A DNA stretch of 64,000 bases from Capitella teleta (taxonomy: Eukaryota > Annelida > Polychaeta > Capitellidae): contig KB296957.1 in assembly GCA_000328365.1 (NCBI GenBank), positions 124,001 through 188,000 of the forward strand. Reading direction: 5' to 3'. The position numbers were made by a program, and so were the translations under genes. Below, piece by piece: positions 1-10,329 of this stretch; position 1 is the stretch's first letter, and the number at the start of each line of letters is the position of its first letter. The notes beneath the pieces are model-generated. The model was not told the DNA's origin, did not search any database, and was given only the letters and a program-made list of their open reading frames with translations.

Positions 1-746
1 CAGGGTCAATGTAGAAATGGTTCTCAAAAACGGAATATTGCTGATGTCGGCTTCTTTTATGTTATTATCCTGAAGTTTGAGATTACTCAGAGGTGAATTC
101 AAGCACTCCAGACTGGCCCATATTTCAGATTGAAAGTCATTGCTCTCCAAATTAAGAGTTTTCAGGGAATCAAAAATTTCCACATTGCAACATTCAATAT
201 TGGATAACAGGCAATTCGGCATTTCGAGTTTAGTTAGATGAAGTGACGAGTTGCTCAGTTGCGGGAAGGATTCAAAGCAACTATCGCTGAGTTTGAATAT
301 TTTCAATTTGTGGAATTGCACCGTGTAAGGTCGGCCGCAACCAAAGCGGTGAGTGGCATCAAATCAGAAGCAGCCAAATTTTCAATTGAGTTTGATCCAA
401 CACCAAGGATTTCCAAGGTTGCTCCAATCACCGTGAGATCCGGCAAAGAAGTTAACTGATTGTGATTCAGATAAAGGGTTCCAATCGGACACCCAGCAAA
501 GGCAGATCCAGAAACGTTCGAGATTAAATTTCTGTCCATGTTCAAGTAGTTCAAAGCAGCAAACAGCGAAAACATGTTGGCATCGAGTGCAGTAAACTGA
601 TTGGAATTCAAGGTAATTTGAGTGACATCAGATGGTATGTCTTTGGGAAGAGACACCAATCCTTTACCAGCCTGTGCGTACCCAACAATAGCAATGGCAC
701 CGCGTAGGTTAACCAATAGGCCTGCATACAACCATAGAACCTCCAT
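1..746 (-). pseudogene. LRR array copy 1, internally deleted first exon, cut by the window edge
   Basis: From the ATG at 746 it encodes a signal peptide and the first LRRs of the same family as copies 2-4 (SLPKDIPSDV, then AFAGCPIGTL). The reading frame reaches a TGA at 303-305. To the left of about 315, a second frame encodes the family's last LRRs (FPQLSNSSL, IWASLECL, DNNIKEADIS) and runs open to position 1. Compared with copies 2-4, roughly 560 bp of the middle is missing and the two halves are out of frame, so this copy cannot make the normal ectodomain. The donor would lie just outside the window. An assembly error at the junction is possible, but the flanking sequence is otherwise clean. 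The promoter motif shared with copies 2 and 3 is still present at 842-853. Confidence 0.8.
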
Positions 747-841
747 GGTGTAAAACAAGAACGGAACGTACTTCCAATTCCTTGGAGAGAAACGCCTACT
801 TTGGTGCTAAAACAGCTCTGTTGGCGATACAGCAGCAATTT

Positions 842-853
842 CAGTTCTAATAG
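842..853 (-). promoter_or_regulatory. Shared LRR upstream motif, copy 1
   Basis: Plus-strand cagttctaatag (minus-strand reading CTATTAGAACTG) lies 96 bp upstream of the ATG at 746. Copies 2 and 3 have near-identical motifs at the same distance. A related acagctctg lies closer to the ATG, as in copies 2 and 3. It may be a core promoter element, but the copies are paralogues and could have inherited it passively. Confidence 0.4.
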
Positions 854-859
854 AACCAT

Positions 860-2800
860 AGATAATCTCTTTTCTGGTAATCTCTTTCACAAAAGGAGTT
901 TCAATTCCCCTCTGAGTCAATGCGAGGATTGAAGTTGAAGGCAAGAATCATTTCGGATGCTGATTGCATTTCTATTCAAAGCACCCGGAAAAAAGGTATT
1001 TCTCATTTGCACCCAATTGTTGTGATTCGAGGATTCATGGCTGATTGTGGTGTTGAATTTGCTGAATCAATTATTTTTGTGTGATCCAACAAGAATCTAT
1101 ATTATCGTATTATCGGACAATGAGATGTTTTTCTATATGATATGGACCTTAGGCGAATTAATGTACGCATAAAAATATATTGATATTATATTTTACAATT
1201 TTTTTTTAACGATTTGATTAAATGATATGAATCGTGTCATATGTGAGGTAGGTGTATGTTTGTAAATCCAAGAATAAAATCTGTGATTGCAAATTATGAT
1301 TCGTAACAATTTATCATTGACTTTGAACAGCATGACAAGTGCAGACCCTGTGTTCTACTGCCAAGGTAGAATGTAGGTGAATAGCTACAATGTTATAATA
1401 ATAATAATAAGAATGTGGAGAACCTGTTCAGGTGTGTTTATCACCCAAGAAAGGACACACACATTTAATAAAACCAAACATAATCACCAAAGATATTGCT
1501 TTGATAATCTTTGATAATCACGTCCTCTATTTGAGCACGCTAATTGGAAAGAGACATTGGAGACATGAAATATTAACGAGGTTCTCAAAATACTCTTTAT
1601 ACTATGACGTGTGGCCATGTGCCAATCAAAAGCCAGCTAACTGAGGAAATATTATGATATAAAGTGTTTATCTCATAGTGCTACACCAATGAATGATAAA
1701 GAAGAGTCTCATTCTATTCCAGAAAATATGACTTATTTCATCTCATGTCATAAACCTTATTCGAAAAACAAGGTATTATTAGGTATATCAAATATTGTTA
1801 GAAAATTAACTTCACTGAAGCAATAACAGAACAAGAAAAAGAACCATGGAACGGCTTTGATTATTTAACACCAGGTAAGGAATAAGATTATAGTCGGTCT
1901 ATATTTAGTATCTCTATGACGAATGATGTCGTTCCAATCAAAGCCAATGACCGAAATGACAATGGCCTCAAAGCATGTGTCAAGTGACATTCAATATTGC
2001 ATTGGGAAGAAGGAAGAAGATCTTCCTTTGTGTAAAATGAACCGATGTCTTTGAGAGCACATAAATTGTATGTGTTTCTCTAAATGGATTGTCTAAACGT
2101 CAGTTCTCCTAAGCGAGTTGTCTGACGCTCATGAAATATACGTCGTTCGTTGATTGTCAAGTCTGGGGCCCAATACAGAGAGCATTGACAGAGAATGCTT
2201 TAATATGATCTCAACATCTTTCTGGTGAAGCTAGCAGGCATAATTTCTTTTCAAAAGGACACAAGACCACCATAGATACGCAATTGTTTGAAACACACAA
2301 AATTAAACGGTCATAATTATATTTAAAGTTTCGTACACTCTGAGGTACCTGGCCAGTTTGACAATTAAATATTAATTATAAAATAATCAACACAATATCC
2401 TGAAATTTTCAGAAGGAACATGCATGTACGTTCAAGTGTTATCGAATTCACATAATCTGGAGTGGGTGTAATAGTTTGTTTTTTTTTGTTTTTTGAAAAA
2501 AAGAGACTCCATAAAGGCAAAAGAAAGAGTGATGCATATCGATTTAGTAAGTGCAATTATTATTAGGCCTCAATTCACGATTTAAATTAATGAATTACAA
2601 TAAAGCCAATGACAAAACAAAATATTACACGAAAATCAGAGATCACAAATTGAGAAAAAGTATTTTGAGAGGTCACTACACTGCGCTGTCGGTCGGTTAT
2701 AACACGCGAAACATCCCATTGAAGCCAAGTGATTAAACCCTTAATAAATTTTATGGTCAAGTCACAAACAATGTTGATAAATAATATCAACAATTTAACA
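860..2800. other. Intergenic or intronic, nothing recognised
   Basis: This A/T-rich stretch lies between the copy 1 promoter and the copy 2 donor. I searched both strands by eye for LRR, membrane or repeat signals and saw none. It would hold any private downstream exons of copy 2, but I cannot point to one. Confidence 0.5.
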
Positions 2801-2805
2801 CTGAC

Positions 2806-4047
2806 CTGTTTCAAACATTGGATTGGGTTTCCAGAGAGAGTCAGCGTGGAGAGGGTGCTCATAAAAGGCATATTGCTGATGTCGGCATCTTCTATGTTAT
2901 TATCCTGGAGTTCAAGTTCAGTCAGAGGTGAAACCAAGCACTCCAGACTGGCCCATATAGCAGATTGAAAGCTGTTGTTCTTTAAATTCAGACTTTCCAA
3001 AGAATCAAAGATATCCACATTGTCACATTCGATACTGGACATGAGGCAATTTGGGATTATCAGCTTTGTTATGCTAAGTGATGAGTTGCTCAGTTGAGGA
3101 AACGATGCTAATGGATTTTTACCAATTTTGATAACCTTGATTCGCTTAAATCCAGTAAAAGGTCCACTTGAAATAGAATTAACGTTGTTTCTTGAAAAAT
3201 CTACTTTTCTCAGGGTGTCATTTAGGGGTGACAAATCGGGCAACACGGTCATGCCGCAATCTTCCAAATTGACGTAATTTAATAGTGGAAACTGCTGAAA
3301 ATCGTCTGCAGTCAGAGGTTCTGTTAAGCGATTTGAAGACAAACTGAGAGATTTGATGGTTTGTCCAAGTGTAGTAAAATTTGGAAACATTGTAATCTCC
3401 ATTTTAGTGAGCATCAGGAATTGCAAGTCATCAGTCCCAGCGAAATAAGCATCTGTTACAGGGTTTGAAAAGAAACTTCCTTTTCCAATTCTCAGACTTG
3501 TAAGGTGTGGAATATTCTGTAAGCCGGTTGTTATGTTGTAGAAGTGACTGGGGTTCATTAATAGGTTTTGAATTTTCTGGAATCCACGAATAAAAGACAT
3601 ATTTCGTTGGATGGAATTGCATCGCGATAAGTCGACCTGAATCAAAGCAGATAGCGGAATGAAACCAGCGGCGGATAGTTCTTCAATTGGGTTTGCTGCA
3701 ATTTTGAGAATTTCCAATGTTGAGCCTATAACAGCAAGATCCGGTAAAGATCTTAATTTGTTTCCACTGAGGTGTAGAGTTTTGATTGGGCACCCTGTAA
3801 AAGCAGAACGAGAAACTGTTGAGATAAAATTCTTGTCCAAGTTGATCAACTCCAAAGCAGTGTATGACGTAAACATGTTATCCCCGAGTGTAGAAAAGTT
3901 ATTCAATTTCAAGTGGATCTGAATGACACTTGCTGGTATGTCTCCTGGGAGAGATATTAATCCCTTGTTGATCTGGCTGTACTCCACTGCAGCAGTTGCA
4001 CAACGCAGACAAACCAGGAGACCCACAAACAACAGACGCATAATCAT
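2806..4047 (-). CDS. LRR array copy 2, first coding exon (signal peptide + LRR ectodomain)
   Basis: The exon has exactly 414 codons from the first in-frame ATG (4047) to a GTCAGT donor after codon CAG. A hydrophobic signal peptide (MIMRLLFVGLLVCLRCATA) is followed by about 15 LRRs. There is no cysteine-rich LRRNT cap. Family marks are SLPGDIPASV near the start, FTGCPIKTL, the mid-domain NPVTDAYFAGT, and the terminal LSGNPIQCLKQ, where the C-cap begins and the exon stops. N-glycosylation sequons (NMS, NIT, NFT, NDT, NSS) fit a secreted or cell-surface ectodomain. Reading on past the donor gives 77 hydrophobic codons and a stop, which looks like intron. Ligand and function are unknown. The 3' third is nearly identical to copy 3. 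Confidence 0.9.
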
Positions 4048-4142
4048 CCTCTGCACCAACAATGCTGTTCAGAACTTCGTAGATAATTTTGCCACTTGAG
4101 TTGGTGCCAGAGACAATTCTGATGAAAACAGAGTGGCAGAGA

Positions 4143-4154
4143 CACTTCTAATAA
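4143..4154 (-). promoter_or_regulatory. Shared LRR upstream motif, copy 2
   Basis: Plus-strand cacttctaataa lies exactly 96 bp upstream of the ATG at 4047. The constant distance in copies 1-3 is what decided the start codon here, over the second ATG at 4041. Confidence 0.4.
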
Positions 4155-4199
4155 GCCCAAATGGGCCAATTCTAAGAACTGCTTATTAAATGATGAGTG

Positions 4200-5371
4200 T
4201 CAATCAGATTTCAGACAATAACGATTGTTAAACGCTGATTGTGTTCCTTCCAAGGAGAACAAGAGAGTGGTTGAATTCGCATAAAAATCTCTCTTGAAAA
4301 CGGAGTTTGCTTCGTGATTCTTAATGGACCCCATGTCACTTTTCACGAAAGTGATTTGTGAGTTGCCGTTGGGGGTCTGAGCCTCCTTTGACAAATGCCC
4401 CCGCTCCCCTCCTAAAAATGAGATTGCGATCTCCAAAACAGATTGATACAAATGCAATCTCTTTTGGGTGAGAAAATGTTCGACAGGTTGATTTCCTCGA
4501 AAGGTTTCTGAGTGAGAGGAGATTTTGTTCAACACTAAGAAGATCAATATTATAGCCATTGACAACGTGGGTTTATATGTGACTTTAATTGAGCTGTATG
4601 GGAATGTATACAATATGTAAATATGTAAATCACATATGTAACAGAATTTTCAGCCACAAAATATATGATCACAAGGCATATTCAATTGGTGATTATGGCA
4701 GGCGAAGGTAGGTACGCCTATTTCGTATGCATCCGCAATGACTGTTATTCAAAATTGCATTGTTCATAATTACATCAATGTGATACGCTTAATTGTGAAT
4801 AAAGATTGTACAAGGAAAGGGACATGCTCCTGGAAATCCCCAAATAAATAACACGCTGTCTTTCACGAGAGGGATTGCCAGGTGCAATTCAAGGGTCCCA
4901 GTCTCTTGTAATATATGGGGCCAATCAAAATAATTTGAGATCGGAATCTTCCTGTATGAATCCTCGTAGTCCTAATGCCTAATCTCTTAGCCAAATCAGG
5001 TCGTCAACAACCTTCTCCGCACCCCTTCCTTCCTGCTATGTCCGATTCAAATTATATAACAATTCGATTGCACATTGGACATTTGCCCACCGAATTGCAA
5101 AAGCGGATTGAATTTGATTTTTGTCGGGGACGAATATTTTAAGTGATATGCCAAAAGAAACTCCCAGAATGCAATAAATGATTGATGCGTAAGTTTTGCT
5201 ATTTCTCTCTGTCTATCTGATTTATAAAGCACAGCACTGGCTTGTTACATCAATCAGTGGTGCAAAACCAAGAACCAAGGATACATATCACATATCATAC
5301 ACATATCAAGCAAGCTGTATAGCCAAAGTCCCCGCATATCCTTTTAAGAGGTCTAAACCATTACTCTACAT
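4200..5371. other. Intergenic or intronic, one unrecognised open frame
   Basis: A minus-strand open frame of 137 codons (4613-4200) lies directly upstream of copy 2. It has one hydrophobic patch (MAIILIFLVLN) but no family similarity I recognise and no clear splice or Kozak context, so I do not call it a gene. The rest of the stretch shows nothing. Confidence 0.3.
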
Positions 5372-5505
5372 CATTGGTCATTGGTCATTGGTCATTGGTC
5401 AATGGTCATTGGTCATTGGTCATTGGTCATTGGTCATTGGTCATTGGTCATTGGTCATTGGTCATTGGTCATTGGTCATTGGTCATTGGTCATTGGTCAT
5501 TGGTC
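5372..5505. repeat. Heptamer minisatellite (CATTGGT)n, about 19 units
   Basis: Perfect tandem copies of cattggt run for 134 bp, with one variant unit (caatggt) near the start. Read on the minus strand the unit is ACCAATG, so each repeat carries a CCAAT pentamer. It lies 85 bp past the donor of LRR copy 3, in what should be its intron. Confidence 0.95.
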
Positions 5506-5589
5506 TGAACACCCCGCTTTAAATGAAGCGTAATAGTCCTGAATAGTTTGCAAACATGTTTTTCTAATGACAACAGGATGTACACTGAC

Positions 5590-6837
5590 CTGTCTGAAAC
5601 ATTGGATTGGGTTTCCAGAGAGAGTCAGCGTGGAGAGGGTTCTCAAAAATGGAATATTGCTGATGTCGGCATCTTCTATGTTATTATCCTGGAGTTCAAG
5701 TTCAGTCAGAGGTGAAACCAAGCACTCCAGACTGGCCCATATAGAAGATTGAAAGTTGTTGTTCTTTAAATTCAGACTTTCCAAAGAATAAAACATATTC
5801 ACATTGTCACATTCGATACTGGACATGAGGCAATTTGGAATTTCGAGTTTAGTTAAACCAAGTGACGAGTTGCTCAGTTGCGGGAATGATTCTTGAGAAT
5901 TTCCTCCGAGTTTAAGGATCTTGATCCTCTTAAATCCGGTAAAAATTCCGCTTGGAATAATTTCAAAGTTGTTGTTTGTGAGAATCAACTTTTTGAGGGT
6001 GTCATTTAGGGGTGACAAATCAGGAAAAACAGTCATTCTACAACATTCCAAATTGACGTAATTTAATAATGGAAACTGCTGAAAATCCTGCGCAGTCAGA
6101 GGTTGTGTAAATGGATTATAAGGGAGACTTAGATACGTTATGATTTGTCCAAATGTTTCAAAATTGGGAAATTGTGTAAGTCCCATGTCCTCAAGTCGAA
6201 GAAGGTGAATGGCATTCGTTCCAGCGAATTCCGCATCCGTTATAGGGTTTGAAAGGAAACTGCCTTTTGCAAAGGTGAGACTAGTCAGCGATGAAATGTT
6301 CTGTAAGGCGGTCGTTACGTTGTAAAAACTACTATCCCGCATATAAAGCCGTTGAATATTTTGAAGACCTTGCAAAAAGTTCATGTCACCTTGAATGGCA
6401 TTGCATTGTGATACGTCGACCTCGATCAATGCACTGAGTGTAATGAAATCCGCAGCAGTTAAATTGTCGATCATGTTATTTGCAATGCTGATGATTTTTA
6501 GTGTTGATTTGATTGCCGTGAGATCTGGCAAAGACATCAACTGATTTGATTTCAGAGATAAGGTTTGAATAGGACACCCTGCAAAGGCAGAATCAGAAAC
6601 GGTCGATATTGAATTCCGGTCCATGTTGAGATATTCCAGGTCAACAAACGACGAGAACAAGTTATCTCCAAGAAAAGTAAACGCATTCGAACTCAAGCTA
6701 AGAGAATTCACGTCCGCTGGAATATCTGTTGGCAGGGAAACCAGACTCTGGCCATTCCGAACAATCGTCACATTAGCAGCAACACTCACCAAGCAAATCC
6801 ACACCCATGACCAACAAATGCTTGAAGTATACATCAT
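5590..6837 (-). CDS. LRR array copy 3, first coding exon
   Basis: The exon has 416 codons from the first ATG (6837) to a GTCAGT donor after codon CAG, phase 0. The signal peptide is long and aromatic (SICWSWVWICLVSVAA). It is followed by LRRs with the family marks SLPTDIPADV, FAGCPIQTL, NPITDAEFAGT and the terminal LSGNPIQCFRQ. There is no LRRNT cysteine cap and there are many N-glycosylation sequons. Beyond the donor the frame stays open for 27 codons (including CLQTIQDYYASF) and stops inside the heptamer minisatellite. I considered a read-through C-cap, but the matching DNA after copy 4 is not coding, so this is probably intron. It shares long nearly identical blocks with copy 2 (3' end) and copy 4 (middle). 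Confidence 0.9.
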
Positions 6838-6932
6838 CGTGACATGTGCCCCCAAACGGGTGGATTGCCTCACTGAGATTATCGCTTATATTGATGTCAG
6901 ACACAGTTCTGCTCAAGACGCACAGCTTGCCA

Positions 6933-6944
6933 CAGTTCTAATAA
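6933..6944 (-). promoter_or_regulatory. Shared LRR upstream motif, copy 3
   Basis: Plus-strand cagttctaataa lies 96 bp upstream of the ATG at 6837. A second related acagttctg lies about 30 bp closer to the ATG. This matches the layout in copies 1 and 2. Confidence 0.4.
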
Positions 6945-7283
6945 AAACAAATGGAAACCTTCAATGAATTTCTCGTTCAACAAAATGCCTCAATCGATAT
7001 TTTTTCCCCAACCATTAGGCGTAAGCGTTTTAAGTTCTCTATGAACAGCCTGCTTCCTTGTGCAAGGGGAATTGCACGTGAATTTCAAGCTCTTTGTTCT
7101 TGAAGGAACAAAGCGCAACTACGTGGAATCAGGATCTCAATACCAGTTTCCAATTTTGCATCGACAGATTTTTACCAAGAATCGTCCACGAACAATTAAC
7201 TTTGATATTACTCGACAATTGCAGTTTAATTGAAACCATTGGTATCGATCGTTACCGATTACCTTTCAAATGAAGATTGCATA

Positions 7284-7690
7284 CTGAGTGACGGGTTGCT
7301 ATTCGTTGTGGGAATATTTTGAGAGAAGAACAATATTCAAATTATCGGACAATCAGGGTGATATCGATCTGGAGTTTCCTTTTTATCAGATGGTATGCAT
7401 CGGAAAGGGGGGTGGGCAGGAAACAAGGTCATACCACAGGTCATAAAATGCAAGTCATCTAATAATTATGAGAGATTGGTGAAAATAGCATGTTCATTGC
7501 CAGCTGCTTCATAAGGTGATTGTAAGAATAACAAAAGATATGTGATTATTTTTCTTCAAGTGAAGTAAATTTTGGAAACTGTCATTTCTATGTTCTCATC
7601 ATTCTAGAAAATTCAGCAACAGTTACAGGATTTGCAAGGCACCTAGCTAGCTAGCTACTTAGTGCAAATGTTGGAGATTCCAAATTAAGA
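7284..7690 (-). pseudogene. Decayed LRR exon relic of the same family
   Basis: No open frame survives, but stretches align in the right order and strand with the middle of copies 2-4. Examples are ctgagtgacgggttgct against ctaagtgatgagttgct, ggtcataccaca against ggtcatgccgca, and cagttacaggatttg against ctgttacagggtttg. The ends are indistinct. It is an old, non-functional paralogue between copies 3 and 4. Confidence 0.65.
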
Positions 7691-7699
7691 CCATAATAA

Positions 7700-9085
7700 T
7701 TTTATGAGCCAGTTGTTTGGATGAATAAGTTACTGATACGACTATAAAGTTTTTATGACTCCACCTCTACACTAATACCCAGACACAGATAAATGATTTC
7801 AAGAATAATCCGGAATAATAAGGATGACGCAACACAATCAATCACTTTATATGGGTTTGAATTAACCTTCAACAAATGTTCCAAGTAACGAGAATATAAT
7901 AATAGAGTAACCAATATAATAAAATCAGTTGTTGCTGGGAGAATAATGACTGTGAGGGTGATTGTCCGAAGTGTGTGTGTTCAATGAAAGTACTCGTCTT
8001 ATATACTGGAATCACAGATGTGCGCAGGCTGTGTTTCTAATAGACGATGCACTACTTGTGTGCCTCCCAAGTATTTCCTATCTGATAGCAATGTACGTGC
8101 TCGTTTCTCGGCGAACCTCTGACCTCTGACCTCTCAGTATCACTGATTGTAACTTGACCGCCTGACTCGTCAGTATCGCTAATTGCCTCTCTTTTTTTTC
8201 TTTTTTTTTTATCAAATTCATGCCATAAAAACGACAACGGTGAATAATAAAAGGCACAGCCCACAAAAAAATTATTCACACCAGAAGTAAATTTGTTAAA
8301 AATAATTATAATGAGAATGAATATGATGGAAGCAATCCCGTGCACGCTCTGCCCGAAGGTCTACAAGCAAAGGCAGAGTTTATATAATCATAATTACAAA
8401 ATATGGTATAATGAAACATCGTGTAAAGTAGTTAGAAACATCCACGTAATCTTAACAAAAGTCGATGGAGGTTATGAATTGCTTGTGAGAAAGGCGTGTG
8501 AGGTCAGGAATTAGCACATTCGTTGGTCCCACAATAAGCTCTGCTGGAGACACAGACACAGTGGCAGCTCTAAGAATGATTAAACAGCCAACAAAGATTT
8601 TTAATATAATTTGAATGAACGCAAGAAGTGCATAATAAATCTCGATATGAATTCAATCAGATGTTCAGGTTGCCCATGTCGATTCGCTTGTCTCTATTGC
8701 AACAAGTGTCATGATTATGAGTTCGTTCAAGACGTATACAGCTCTAACGTTCGGCATTTATAATAATTGGAAAAAGCCCTTTGAAGGGAAGCGTATTCTA
8801 TATATAGCCTCCCATTTGCGTTTTTTTTCCCCCAAATCTCTTTCGTTTGAACAGATTGGAATTACTATTTTGATTGTGTCTGAGTCCTGAAAGCAGATCA
8901 GCAATTTTCATAAACGCATTTTTTTTTCATTCAGACAGAAATTAAAATCAAAACGAGTTTCTCCACAATTTCTGGTCATTCTACAAATGCATTGCACCCA
9001 TTCACTGAAAGTAATATAGGTGTGATAATCTCAAAAACTGGTTCGCATGTGTTACACCAATTAGCTAAGTGATAATAACAATAGA
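7700..9085. other. Intergenic or intronic, nothing firm
   Basis: The stretch holds T-rich runs near 8193 and 8820, the AGGTCA-type repeat noted separately, and a 97-codon minus-strand open frame (8345-8052) with a hydrophobic start and a lysine-rich middle that I do not recognise. No LRR or splice evidence is visible. Confidence 0.4.
8113..8132 (-). promoter_or_regulatory. Direct repeats of AGGTCA spaced by one base (DR1-like)
   Basis: On the minus strand the sequence reads AGGTCAGAGGTCAGAGGTTC: two perfect nuclear-receptor half-sites with a 1-bp spacer and a third degenerate one. DR1 elements are known sites for RXR and HNF4-type receptors. There is no evidence of use here, and a short tandem repeat by chance is equally possible. 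Confidence 0.2.
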
Positions 9086-9090
9086 CTGAC

Positions 9091-10320
9091 CTGTTTCAAA
9101 CATTGGATTGGGTTTCCAGAGAGAGTCAGTGTAGAAAGGGTGCTCAAAAATGGCATATTGCTGATGTCGGCTTCTTCTATGTTATTATCCGGGAGTTTAA
9201 GTTCAGTCAGAGGTGAATTCAAGCACTCCAGACTGGCCCATATGTCAGATTGAAAGGCATTGTTCTCCAAACTCAAAGTTTCCAGGGAATCGAAAATTTC
9301 CACATTGCAACATTCAATGCTTGATAAAAGGCAATTCGGCATTTCGAGTTTAGTTAAACCAAGTGACGAGTTGCTCAGATGGGGGAATGATTCCAGAGGA
9401 TTCCCCCCAAGTTTAAGCTCCTTCATTTGGTCAAATCCAGTGAATATTCCACTTGGAATAGATTTGAATGCATTGTCTGTGAGAATCGCCTGTTGAAGGG
9501 AGCCTTGCAAGGTTGACATATTGGGAAACACAGTCATTTCACACTCATGTAAATTGACTTGATTTAATAATGGAAACTGCTGAAAATCCTGTGCAGTCAG
9601 AGGTTGTGTGAATGAATTAAAAGGTAGATACAGAGCTGTTATGAGTTTTCCAAATGTATTAAAATTGGGAAATTGTGTAAGTCCCATGTCCTCAAGCTGC
9701 AGAAAGTGAATAGCATTCGTTCCAGTAAATTCCGCATCCGTTATGGGGTTTGAAAGGAAACTACCTTTTCCAAAGGTGAGACTAGTCAGCGATGAAATGT
9801 TCTGTAAGGCAGTTGTTACGTTGTAAACATTACTTTCACGCAAATAAATCCGTTGAATATTATGAAAACCTTGTATAAAAGACATATCACCAAGAAAGCA
9901 TTCTGATACATCAACTTCAATCAAGCCAGGTAGCAGGGTAAATTCAGCAGCAGAAAGGGCTCCAATTGGGTTTTCTGCAACTTTGAGAATGGTCAAAGTT
10001 GAGCTGATCGCAGATAAATCCGGAATAGAAGTTAATTGGTTTCTACTGAGTTTTAGAGTTTGAATAGGACACCCGGAAAAGGCAGAATTGGAAACTGTCG
10101 AGATTGAATTACTCTCCATGTTGAGGTAAACCAGGCCAGCAAACGACGAAAACATGTTATCTCCCAGAGAAGTAAACGCATTTGAATCCAAGGTAAGAGA
10201 AGTCACGTCCGGTGGAATATCTGTTGGCAGGGAAACTAAACTCTGGCTTCTTCTAGAAAACGTCACAGTGGCAGCAACACCTTGCAGGCAGATCAACATA
10301 CACAACCAATGTTCACCCAT
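9091..10320 (-). CDS. LRR array copy 4, first coding exon
   Basis: The exon has 410 codons from the ATG at 10320 to a GTCAGT donor after codon CAG, phase 0. The signal peptide (MGEHWLCMLICLQGVAA) is followed by LRRs with SLPTDIPPDV, FSGCPIQTL, NPITDAEFTGT and the terminal LSGNPIQCLKQ. Sequons include NVT, NIS, NMS and NSS. It is close to copy 3 in its middle part and to copy 1 in the block around CCNVEIFDSL. Unlike copies 1-3 it has no TTCTAATA motif 96 bp upstream, so its promoter differs or a 5' untranslated exon is present. No downstream exon was found before copy 3. Confidence 0.9.
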
Positions 10321-10329
10321 GATGTTCTC

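Noticed and set aside
5497-5589. Read-through of LRR copy 3 past its donor (CLQTIQDYYASF, then GC) as a C-terminal cap
   Set aside because: The spacing of cysteines is suggestive, but the aligned DNA after copy 4 is not coding, the donor is a good consensus, and the frame ends inside the minisatellite.
8052-8345. Minus-strand frame with a hydrophobic start and charged tail as a membrane exon for LRR copy 4
   Set aside because: It depends on a poly-T run for its lysine stretch, there is no convincing acceptor, and part of it is the AGGTCA tandem repeat.
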